The position numbers and the translations under genes were made by a program. A stretch of 21,691 nucleotides of DNA from an uncultured Dorea sp. Its GTDB lineage: Bacteria > Bacillota > Clostridia > Lachnospirales > Lachnospiraceae. Positions 7,879 through 13,732 of this stretch are shown in pieces. The notes under the pieces are model-generated. The model ran no database searches, was not told the origin of the DNA, and worked only from the letters and a program-made list of their open reading frames with translations. Positions within the stretch are counted from its first letter, which is position 1; each line of letters begins with the position of its first letter. Location: the NCBI RefSeq assembly GCF_934294775.1, contig NZ_CAKRAH010000044.1:1-21691 (forward strand), written 5' to 3'.

Positions 7879-7956
7879 TTTTCCATATTTTATTATATAT
7901 CATTCCATTTATCAAGTATATTTTCCATATTTTATTATACATTATTCCATTTTATC
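7879..7956 (-). promoter_or_regulatory. Promoter and repeated operator of the XRE-Uma2 gene
   Basis: Two copies of a unit of about 35 nt start at 7879 and 7921 (period 42; the first 19 bases, TTTTCCATATTTTATTATA, are identical). They place TTCCAT at 7881, 7903, 7923 and 7945, spaced 22, 20 and 22 nt, about two helical turns each. On the minus strand a good promoter fits between the boxes: TTGATA (7910-7915), 17 nt, TAAAAT (7887-7892). The protein's own HTH domain is the obvious candidate binder. Between here and the ATG nothing else stands out. Confidence 0.6.
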
Positions 7957-7987
7957 TTATCCAAATCGAAGTAAAACATTTGCCACT

Positions 7988-8045
7988 GGCGGATTTTTGA
8001 ATATATTTTTATATGCAAAATCCGCCGGACACTTTCCCGTCCGGC
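7988..8045. repeat. Two overlapping inverted repeats upstream of the AraC remnant
   Basis: GGCGGATTTT (7988-7997) and AAAATCCGCC (8017-8026) are a perfect 10-bp inverted repeat around a 19-nt AT-rich loop. GCCGGAC (8024-8030) and GTCCGGC (8039-8045) are a perfect 7-bp inverted repeat. The arms share 8024-8026, so both stems cannot form fully at once. No T-run follows on either strand. Confidence 0.5.
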
Positions 8046-8072
8046 TGATCCGGATCGAATGCTTCCCAGTAG

Positions 8073-8522
8073 GTATCAGCACCGAGTGAGATCATCTTTG
8101 TATTTACCGGACATTGCTCGCAGACTATCTCCACGACCAGAAAAGATTTTACCGAAGGGGATCTGATCTTTATTGCCCCATCTGTGTATCATACCATGGA
8201 AGTCTTCGACGATAATTCCATTGTATTCAACATCCTGTTACGCAAATCGACCTTCTCCCAGATGTTCATCCCTCTGATGAAAGGGAACAATCTGTTAAAT
8301 GAATTTTTCTCGGAAGGACTGTATCATTCCCAACAGATTGACTATGTTATCTTCCACTCTGGCGGTGAGCATCAACCGGAGAATTTTAAAGTAATGCACT
8401 ATATGCAGAGTCATCTTGAAGATGTCACCCTGCAGGATATTGCAGATCATTTTGGATTTTCATTATCGTATTGTTCCAGACTGATCAAGTCTACAACCGG
8501 ACAGTCTTTTAATAGTTGGAAA
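8073..8522 (+). pseudogene. Decayed AraC-family transcriptional regulator
   Basis: Read on the plus strand from just after a TAG at 8070, the frame gives a cupin-like sensor piece (IISTT-type strand, then DLIFIAPSVYHTMEVFDDNS). It ends in the first half of an AraC DNA-binding domain (MHYMQSHLEDVTLQDIADHF, then GFSLSYCSRLIKSTTGQSFN). It lacks the start and the first part of the cupin domain. It also lacks the linker that should separate the two domains, so VIFHSGGEHQPENFK looks like an internal deletion joint. The whole second HTH motif is missing too: similarity stops after NSWK at about 8522. The longer open frame beyond that runs into antisense of trxB and is not real. It is the only plus-strand protein remnant in the window. 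The reading as a pseudogene rests on comparison with the usual AraC domain plan. Confidence 0.75.
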
Positions 8523-8531
8523 CACATTCCA

Positions 8532-8575
8532 TATAAAAAATATCCGGCAGAAACATATTATCATTTCTGCCGGAT
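8532..8575 (-). terminator. Intrinsic terminator of trxB
   Basis: ATCCGGCAGAAA (8542-8553) and TTTCTGCCGGAT (8564-8575) form a perfect 12-bp stem with a 10-nt loop. On the minus strand it starts 5 nt after the trxB stop and is followed by ATTTTTTAT. Confidence 0.92.
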
Positions 8576-8579
8576 GTTT

Positions 8580-9521
8580 CTAATATTCAGACATACTTCT
8601 CTCCACCTGCACTGCCGCAATCGCACCATCTGCCACCGCAGTCACTACCTGACGCAGACTTTTGACTCTTACATCTCCTGCTGCATACACACCCGGTATA
8701 TTGGTGTGCATGTCCTCATCTGTCTTAATGTATCCCTTGTCATCTGTCTCTACTTTATCTGCGAATACGCCGGTATTCGGGATCATGCCGATGAATCCGA
8801 AGAGACCGAACAAGCCGTCTTTTGGATCAGCTTCTATCTTCGTAAGTTCTCCGGTCTTTACATTCTTCACAGTCATCGTCTGAAGCAGTCCGTCACCACC
8901 TACTTCTTCCACTACCGAATCCCATAGGAATGCAATCTTCGGATTGGCAAATGCTTTTTCCTGGATAGACTTTGCTGCACGCAGCTCATCCCTTCTGTGG
9001 ATGATCGTAACTTTTCTGGCAAATTTTGTAAGATACAGCGCTTCTTCCACCGCCGCATCACCACCGCCGGCTACATAGACTTCCAGATCCGTAAAGAAGT
9101 TCGCATCACAGGTCGCACAGTAAGAGATGCCGCGTCCTTTGTACTCCTGCTCTCCTTTGCATCCGATCGGTCTTGCGTATGCACCGGTTGCGATGATGAT
9201 ATTTTTTGCCTGATAAGTATCTTTTTCGCCTGTCAGGACTTTGATATCTCCATCCAGCTCTACATTTATGATCGTATCGCGGACATGTTCCGCGCCAAAC
9301 TGTTCTGTCTGTTCGTACATTCTGCGTACAAGAGAAACTCCTGTTTCGCCTTCTACGATCTGTCCCGGATAGTTTTCTATTTCGTCTGTGTTGATAATCT
9401 GGCCGCCGGCCTGTCCTTTTTCAATAATTAAAGTATCCAGTCTGCTTCTGCCTGCATACAAACCTGCACTTAAGCCGGCCGGACCGGCGCCAAGGATGAT
9501 TACGTCATATATGTGATCCAT
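8580..9521 (-). CDS. trxB: Thioredoxin-disulfide reductase (NADPH, FAD)
   Basis: Cytoplasmic flavoenzyme that passes electrons from NADPH through FAD to thioredoxin. It has 313 residues from the chosen start. VIILGAGPAGLSAGLYAGR is the FAD Rossmann loop. The redox-active pair is in YCATCDANFF (C135 and C138). VAGGGDAAVEEALYL is the NADPH loop, and GVYAAGDVRVKSLRQVVTA is the FAD-binding signature near the C terminus. I start at the ATG ending at 9521 (MDHIYDVIILG) because AAAGCGGGG lies upstream at suitable spacing. An in-frame ATG nine codons earlier (9548) has no ribosome binding site, only an A/T stretch. The gene stands alone with its own terminator. Confidence 0.97.
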   Translation of the reverse strand: MDHIYDVIILGAGPAGLSAGLYAGRSRLDTLIIEKGQAGGQIINTDEIENYPGQIVEGETGVSLVRRMYEQTEQFGAEHVRDTIINVELDGDIKVLTGEKDTYQAKNIIIATGAYARPIGCKGEQEYKGRGISYCATCDANFFTDLEVYVAGGGDAAVEEALYLTKFARKVTIIHRRDELRAAKSIQEKAFANPKIAFLWDSVVEEVGGDGLLQTMTVKNVKTGELTKIEADPKDGLFGLFGFIGMIPNTGVFADKVETDDKGYIKTDEDMHTNIPGVYAAGDVRVKSLRQVVTAVADGAIAAVQVERSMSEY

Positions 9522-9602
9522 GTGTGTGTCCCCGCTTTCTTTTCGCATGTATTTTTTTAATTGTTGATAGTATGATTCTATCTTATTTTACATGATTTTA
9601 GC

Positions 9603-9618
9603 TGTTGGCATACCAACA
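9603..9618. repeat. Short perfect hairpin upstream of trxB
   Basis: TGTTGG (9603-9608), loop CATA, CCAACA (9613-9618). It lies about 80 nt before the trxB start, possibly in or near its promoter; I see no confident -35/-10 pair for trxB. Confidence 0.3.
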
Positions 9619-9656
9619 AATCACAAGCAAAAATTTTTCTTTTACTTTTATATTAC

Positions 9657-9685
9657 TTGCTAAAGATATATTTCTATGATATTAT
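9657..9685 (+). promoter_or_regulatory. Predicted promoter of the antisense RNA
   Basis: TTGCTA (9657-9662), 17-nt spacer, TATTAT (9680-9685) on the plus strand, directed against the toxin gene. TATAAT at 9683-9688 is an alternative -10, but its spacer is 20 nt. Confidence 0.6.
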
Positions 9686-9691
9686 AATTAC

Positions 9692-9780
9692 AAAGAAAAA
9701 CAACCGCTCAAAGTGGTTGGCCATATTGACTAGTAGAAATCCACCCAGTCCGCCAAGACTTTTTAGAGGGTGGGTTTTCT
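9692..9780 (+). ncRNA. Predicted antitoxin antisense RNA, about 85-90 nt
   Basis: An RNA started from the plus-strand promoter would begin near 9692 and end at the terminator at 9741-9780. Its 5' part folds tightly: CAACCGCT (9701-9708) pairs with AGTGGTTG (9712-9719) across a 3-nt loop, with one G-U pair. Its 3' part is fully complementary to the 3' UTR and terminator of the toxin mRNA, which is transcribed toward it. In addition GTGGTTG (9713-9719) could pair with CAACCGC near the 5' end of the toxin mRNA (plus-strand 9927-9933), with one wobble. This convergent arrangement resembles Fst/par and TxpA/RatA type I systems. No open reading frame of note is inside. Existence of the RNA is inference from promoter plus terminator. 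Confidence 0.6.
9736..9780. terminator. Bidirectional terminator shared by toxin mRNA and antisense RNA
   Basis: CCACCC (9741-9746) pairs with GGGTGG (9768-9773), extended by A-T pairs outside. An inner stem is AGTC (9747-9750) with GACT (9757-9760). It is followed by GTTTTCT on the plus strand and by GATTTCT on the minus strand, so it can stop transcription both ways. Confidence 0.75.
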
Positions 9781-9785
9781 ATTTC

Positions 9786-9878
9786 CTACTGACATATCAA
9801 ATATATAAAAGTCAGTAGTGATATTATGAACATACCAAATTGCATTAAATCTTTAAAGTCAAAATTTCTATTGTTCAT
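9786..9878 (-). CDS. Holin-like (Fst/TxpA-type) small hydrophobic toxin, 30 residues
   Basis: A 30-codon gene starting at the ATG ending at 9878 and stopping with TAG at 9786-9788. The peptide opens with a charged head MNNRNFDFKDLMQ. A single membrane helix, FGMFIISLLTFIYLIC, follows and ends one residue later. The pattern of a short polar head, a (F)GxFIIxLLT core and one TM matches the 'putative holin-like toxin' family of Firmicutes, whose members act by damaging the cell's own membrane. AGGAGG lies 8 nt before the ATG, ideal spacing, but is buried in a leader hairpin. A good promoter sits upstream and an antisense RNA promoter faces it. It lies between the DXS-like gene and trxB. The real translation signals and the context make it a gene despite its size; toxicity is inferred from the family. 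Confidence 0.78.
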   Translation of the reverse strand: MNNRNFDFKDLMQFGMFIISLLTFIYLICQ

Positions 9879-9886
9879 TTACACCA

Positions 9887-9911
9887 CCTCCTATCTATGT
9901 ATCTTAGGAGG
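9887..9911 (-). promoter_or_regulatory. Leader hairpin sequestering the toxin's Shine-Dalgarno sequence
   Basis: On the minus strand CCTCCTA (from plus-strand TAGGAGG, 9905-9911) can pair perfectly with TAGGAGG (from CCTCCTA, 9887-9893) over an 11-nt loop. The second arm contains the AGGAGG ribosome binding site of the 30-residue peptide, so the fold would block initiation. SD occlusion by a leader hairpin is usual for type I toxins. Confidence 0.7.
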
Positions 9912-9941
9912 CCTTCCACCCTTATTGCGGTTGTTTATAGT

Positions 9942-9970
9942 AGTATATCACATACGTCTTATTTATTCAA
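9942..9970 (-). promoter_or_regulatory. Promoter of the toxin mRNA
   Basis: On the minus strand TTGAAT (9965-9970), 17 nt, TATACT (9942-9947), with a start expected at the A residues near 9935. The -35 begins only a few bases after the stop codon of the DXS-like gene. No terminator is visible between the two genes, so read-through from upstream is also possible. Confidence 0.65.
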
Positions 9971-9973
9971 TTA

Positions 9974-11737
9974 TTAAATAAACTTCATTATATCTTCCAC
10001 AATCTGTTCTTTCGTCAGATGATTCTCTTTCAGAACTTCTGCCACATCATAACGGTCCAGGAATTCTTTCTTCAGTCCGAAATTCAGAACCTTCATGTCG
10101 GAATCTCCATAGAATCTTGCGATCTTCTCTCCGAATCCGCCGTCAAGGATACCATCTTCCAGGGTAATAACAACATCATGTTCTTTCTTAAGTTCTTCCA
10201 GAAGGTCTGCATCAATACCTGTGATGTAGTATGGATTGATTACTGTTGCATCTGTACCTGTCACATTCTTAAGTTCTTCAGCCACTTCTTTACCAAGTCC
10301 GTAGAATGTTCCAAGTCCGATGACTGCAACCTTAGAACCTTTCTGTGTAACTTCGTATTTGTTCAGATCGCCAAAGTCTTTTGTAATCTCTTTTCCGTCT
10401 GAGATCACGCTGCCGCCCGGAAGTTTGATTGCTACCGGATGCTCATTCTGTTCAATACTCCAGTCAAGCATTGCCAGGTATTCTTCCTTGGTTGTCGGCG
10501 CAAGGTATACGAGGTTCGGGATATTTGCCATCATCGGGATGTCATATAATCCAAGATGTGTCACATCATTCATTCCAAATACAGTTCCCCAGAATGTTAC
10601 GATCGTTGCCGGACTGTTGTTGATGCAAAGGTCCTGTGCGATCTGATCATAGGTTCTCTGTACAAATGTACTGTATACACCGTAAACGGGTTTTCCTCCG
10701 TTTGCAGCGATTCCGGAAGCAAGTGCTACGGCTGTCTCTTCTGCGATCCCAACATCTACGAACTGTTTTCCGGCTTCCTGTCTCTTATCCTCAGTAAATC
10801 CCATTACAGTTGGTGTTCCGGATGTGATTGCTACAACTGCAGGATCTTTTTTCATCTTATCCAGAAGGTAATTCAAGGAAATATCTGAGTAGTCTTCTTC
10901 TGGTTCTGCTGTCTCATCTACCAGTGCTTCTCCCGTCTCGATATCGAACGGGCCGCTATAATGCCAAGCCTCTTTATTTTCTTCGGCAGGTGCATATCCT
11001 TTTCCTTTTAATGTGTTGATATGGACAACAACTGGTTTTTTGCTGTCTTTTACGCTCTGGAATGCCTCGATCAGATCTCCGACATCATTTCCATGATCTA
11101 CGTAGATATAATCCAGTCCCATAGCCTTGAACAGGTTGCATTCTGCCTGTCCGTTCGTCTCACGGAGCAGTTTCAGATTACCATATAATCCACCGTGGTT
11201 CTCTGCGATTGACATGTCATTATCGTTCACAACGATAATCAGGTTGCCGTCTAATTCTACTGCAAAGTCCAGACCTTCTAATGCTTCACCACCGCTTAAA
11301 GATCCGTCTCCGATCACTGCAATCACGTTGCCTTCTTCGCCTTTTAAGTCTCTTGCTTTGGCAAGTCCACACGCAAGGCTTACAGATGTGGATGTGTGAC
11401 CTACGGTGAAATGATCGTGCTCGCTCTCATTTGGATTGCTGTATCCGGATACATCATCATAGTGATCTTCATAGAGATATGCATCCTTTCTTCCTGTCAG
11501 CATTTTGTGTGGATATGTCTGGTGTGATACGTCATATACGATCTTATCTTTTGGTGACTCAAATACATAGTGCAGTGCAATTGTCGCCTCTACCATACCG
11601 AAGTTTGGTCCGAAATGTCCGCCGTGGATGCTGGCTCTTTTTAATAGTGCCTCTCTCATCTCGCCTGCCATTACTGTCATCTGGTCTACTGTTAATTTCT
11701 TTACGTCTTCTGGTCCGTTGATATGTTCTATATACAT
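9974..11737 (-). CDS. DXS-like thiamine-diphosphate enzyme (divergent 1-deoxy-D-xylulose-5-phosphate synthase homologue)
   Basis: A 587-residue transketolase-superfamily protein with the DXS domain order, shorter than the usual 620 or so. The thiamine-diphosphate domain has GGHFGPNFG (H41) and GDGSLSGG through NDNDMSI (GDG 143-145, N171). WHYSGPFDIETGE (H259) matches the DXS linker. The pyrimidine domain has VDVGIAEETAV (E333) and YSTFVQRTYDQ (Y355, R361). The two E. coli DXS arginines that hold the substrate phosphate, R420 and R478, align with W383 and G441 here; D427 aligns with N390, while H431 is kept (H394). It may therefore not make DXP from glyceraldehyde 3-phosphate. Automatic annotation would call it Dxs. 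It starts inside the end of the MerR gene (10-nt overlap), so the two are coupled, and GGAGGAGAATCC precedes the ATG. Confidence 0.85.
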   Translation of the reverse strand: MYIEHINGPEDVKKLTVDQMTVMAGEMREALLKRASIHGGHFGPNFGMVEATIALHYVFESPKDKIVYDVSHQTYPHKMLTGRKDAYLYEDHYDDVSGYSNPNESEHDHFTVGHTSTSVSLACGLAKARDLKGEEGNVIAVIGDGSLSGGEALEGLDFAVELDGNLIIVVNDNDMSIAENHGGLYGNLKLLRETNGQAECNLFKAMGLDYIYVDHGNDVGDLIEAFQSVKDSKKPVVVHINTLKGKGYAPAEENKEAWHYSGPFDIETGEALVDETAEPEEDYSDISLNYLLDKMKKDPAVVAITSGTPTVMGFTEDKRQEAGKQFVDVGIAEETAVALASGIAANGGKPVYGVYSTFVQRTYDQIAQDLCINNSPATIVTFWGTVFGMNDVTHLGLYDIPMMANIPNLVYLAPTTKEEYLAMLDWSIEQNEHPVAIKLPGGSVISDGKEITKDFGDLNKYEVTQKGSKVAVIGLGTFYGLGKEVAEELKNVTGTDATVINPYYITGIDADLLEELKKEHDVVITLEDGILDGGFGEKIARFYGDSDMKVLNFGLKKEFLDRYDVAEVLKENHLTKEQIVEDIMKFI

Positions 11738-12120
11738 GATGGATTCTCCTCCCAGTTTAATACTCCTGTTTTTACTGCTTCTTCATATCTTGCTATTTTA
11801 TGATTCAGACGTTTGATTGCTGTCTCTACCTGTGCTTTCTGCTCTTCTAACTTCTCTCTTTCTTCTGAAAGGAGCTGAAGTCTTGCTTCAAACGTCTCGT
11901 CTCCCTGCTGGTATAACTTCACATACTCAATCAGTGCTTCTACCGGAAGTCCTGCTTTTCTCATACAGATGACAAGCTCCACCCAGCCAAGATCTGATTC
12001 CTGATAGTCCCTGATTCCGCTCGCCGTACGTGTTACTTCCGGAATCATCCCAATACGCTCATAGTAACGCAGGGTATCAGCGGAAATGTCATATTTTTCA
12101 CTTACTTCTTTTATCGTCAA
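11728..12120 (-). CDS. MerR-family regulator of the AdhR (aldehyde-sensing) type
   Basis: About 130 residues. An N-terminal winged helix is visible (TIKEVSEKYDISADTLRYYE), then RIGMIP and SGIRDY. A dimerisation coiled coil follows (ARLQLLSEEREKLEEQKAQV). It resembles Bacillus subtilis AdhR throughout, including WVELVICMRKAGLPVEALIE. With the TTG start I prefer (ending at 12120), the cysteine there is residue 52, the aldehyde-reactive cysteine of AdhR. AAAGGTGG sits 8 nt before that TTG. Two GTG codons at 12127-12132 would lengthen it by up to four residues but leave almost no room for a ribosome binding site. It overlaps the DXS-like gene by 10 nt and lies behind a MerR-type promoter, so it probably controls its own operon. 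The ligand is inferred, not shown. Confidence 0.9.
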   Translation of the reverse strand: MTIKEVSEKYDISADTLRYYERIGMIPEVTRTASGIRDYQESDLGWVELVICMRKAGLPVEALIEYVKLYQQGDETFEARLQLLSEEREKLEEQKAQVETAIKRLNHKIARYEEAVKTGVLNWEENPSCI

Positions 12121-12250
12121 TTCAGACACCACCTTTCTCGTTGCAGTTCTTTAGAGCATGTCTTAAAAGTATTCCTGTAAGCTGTCTGTTCTGCGAACTG
12201 CCACATTCATTATTTTCATTTTATGTGTTATTTATTACATTCCGTCCATT

Positions 12251-12281
12251 ACTATAACACTTAGAGTTTGCTCCAAGTCAA
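12251..12281 (-). promoter_or_regulatory. MerR-type promoter with 19-bp spacer and operator palindrome
   Basis: On the minus strand TTGACT (12276-12281) and TATAGT (12251-12256) are separated by 19 bp, the over-long spacer typical of MerR-activated promoters. The spacer holds the near-perfect palindrome ACTTAGAG-TTTG-CTCCAAGT (plus strand, 12259-12278; 7 of 8 positions match). This strongly suggests autoregulation of the merR/DXS-like operon. The leader to the start codon is about 120 nt. Confidence 0.85.
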
Positions 12282-12379
12282 TAATTTTATATGGAAATTT
12301 TTGTAAAATATAAAAATAACTTCCATAATGTAAATCTTAATTCCAGGCAGCTGACGTTACTCTTACACCAATTTCAGAT

Positions 12380-12452
12380 AAAAAAAAGCCGTTAAGAAAA
12401 TTAAAATCAGATTTCTATCAGACACACTCTAATATCTCAATTTCCTAACGAC
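12380..12452 (-). terminator. Terminator of the aminotransferase operon
   Basis: On the minus strand CGTTAGGAAATT (plus-strand 12439-12450) pairs imperfectly with AATTTTCTTAACG (12390-12402), followed by GCTTTTTTTT (A-run 12380-12387 on the plus strand). The apical part contains the smaller palindrome AAATC-A-GATTT. It lies about 110 nt after the aminotransferase stop. The rest of 12133-12559 holds the MerR promoter and a short dispersed palindrome, and no gene I can support. Confidence 0.7.
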
Positions 12453-12474
12453 TTCCTTTTATTCAGTTATAGAT

Positions 12475-12488
12475 CCTGCCTCCGGCAG
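12475..12488. repeat. Dispersed palindrome copy (CTGCC-TCC-GGCAG)
   Basis: CCTGCCTCCGGCAG followed by CTTCTCT. From the first C it matches 19 of 21 positions of the sequence beginning at 5960 in the V-ATPase leader. Its first 13 bases recur exactly at 15307-15319. Confidence 0.5.
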
Positions 12489-12559
12489 CTTCTCTGAATT
12501 CTTATATTTCACCTTTTATAGATTGACATCTCTATCTTTCTATCCATCTGTGAATACTT

Positions 12560-13732
12560 TTACTTCTGACTTCTAAGTCTCTCAACAAACCGGCTAAGTC
12601 TTCCAATTGCCTCTTTCAGATCCTCCAGTGAGTACGCATAAGATACCCGGAGGAATCCCTCACCACTGGCTCCAAATGCACTTCCCGGTACGACTGCAAC
12701 CTTTTCCTCTTCGAGGAACCTCATTGCAAATTCTTCGGAGGTCATACCGAATTCCTTGATACTCGGGAAGATATAGAATGCACCAAATGGTTCGAAGCAT
12801 TCTAACTTCATCTTTGCAAATTCATTAACCAGATATCTTCGTCTCTGGTTGTATGCATTTCTCATCTCCTGCACTTCATCTTCACAGTGACGCAGAGCTT
12901 CAACGGCCGCATACTGGCTGTTTGTCGGCGCGCACATGATTGCAAACTGATGGATTTTTAACATCTGTTCTATGATCACAGATGGTCCACAGATGTAACC
13001 AAGTCTCCATCCGGTCATTGCAAATCCTTTGGAAAATCCGTTGATCACCAGTGTTCTTTCCTTCATTCCCGGAAGAGATGCAATGGACACGTGCTCTGTC
13101 TTATATGTAAGTTCGGAATAGATTTCATCAGAAAGTACATACAGATCATGTCTTTTTACCACTTCTGCAACCGGCTCCAGATCTTCTTTTGTCATAATTG
13201 ATCCAGTCGGATTATTCGGGAATGGCATAACCAGCATCTTCGTCTTTGGTGTAATCGCAGCTTCTAATTCTTCTGCTGTCAGCTTGAATTCATTCTTCTC
13301 CTGAAGAGGAATAACAACCGGATTACCATCTGCAAGGATCGTACATGGTACATAAGATACATAGCTTGGCTGTGGGATCAGGACTTCATCTCCCGGATCC
13401 AGCATAGCACGAAGTGCTACATCGATTCCTTCACTACCTCCGACAGTTACCATAATCTCATGATTTGGATCATATTCTACATGGATCTTCCGGTCTAAAT
13501 ATTTGCTGATCTCTATCTTCAGATCCTTAAGACCTGCATTCGATGTATAGAAAGTCTTTCCCTGCTCCAGGGTATAGATACCTTCCTCTCTGATTCTCCA
13601 TGGTGTATCAAAATCCGGTTCACCTACACCAAGAGATATTGCATCCGGCATCTCACTTACCAGATCAAAGAATTTACGGATTCCCGATGGTTCGATGCCT
13701 GTAATTTTTTTGGATAATGGATTTCTCATCAT
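12560..13732 (-). CDS. Class I/II pyridoxal-phosphate aminotransferase
   Basis: A 390-residue fold-type I aminotransferase, the length of aspartate/aromatic aminotransferase relatives. SLGVGEPDFDTP is the N-terminal substrate loop. FPNNPTG (N174) and SDEIYSELTY (D202, Y205) hold the cofactor. The Schiff-base lysine is K235 in NGFSKGFAMTGWRLGY, and GFLRVSYAYSLEDL carries the C-terminal carboxylate-binding arginine. Substrate cannot be read from sequence; aromatic or branched-chain amino acids are likely given the Lrp-type neighbour. The ATG overlaps the stop of the Lrp gene (ATGATG; either ATG possible), showing tight coupling. It is the last gene of the three-gene operon and is followed by a terminator. 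Confidence 0.94.
   Translation of the reverse strand: MMRNPLSKKITGIEPSGIRKFFDLVSEMPDAISLGVGEPDFDTPWRIREEGIYTLEQGKTFYTSNAGLKDLKIEISKYLDRKIHVEYDPNHEIMVTVGGSEGIDVALRAMLDPGDEVLIPQPSYVSYVPCTILADGNPVVIPLQEKNEFKLTAEELEAAITPKTKMLVMPFPNNPTGSIMTKEDLEPVAEVVKRHDLYVLSDEIYSELTYKTEHVSIASLPGMKERTLVINGFSKGFAMTGWRLGYICGPSVIIEQMLKIHQFAIMCAPTNSQYAAVEALRHCEDEVQEMRNAYNQRRRYLVNEFAKMKLECFEPFGAFYIFPSIKEFGMTSEEFAMRFLEEEKVAVVPGSAFGASGEGFLRVSYAYSLEDLKEAIGRLSRFVERLRSQK

Noticed and set aside
8523..8927. Continuation of the AraC-like plus-strand open frame through trxB
   Set aside because: Similarity to AraC proteins stops near 8522. Beyond this the frame crosses the trxB terminator and then runs antisense to the conserved 3' end of trxB; the residues have no family pattern.
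9521..9548. Longer trxB start nine codons upstream
   Set aside because: No SD before 9548 and the extra residues (MRKESGDTH) precede the canonical start of the FAD domain; the ATG at 9521 has a purine-rich SD.
9603..9618. TGTTGG-CATA-CCAACA as the end of the toxin-antitoxin cassette or a terminator
   Set aside because: No T-run follows on either strand and it lies outside the predicted antisense promoter; kept only as a low-confidence hairpin.
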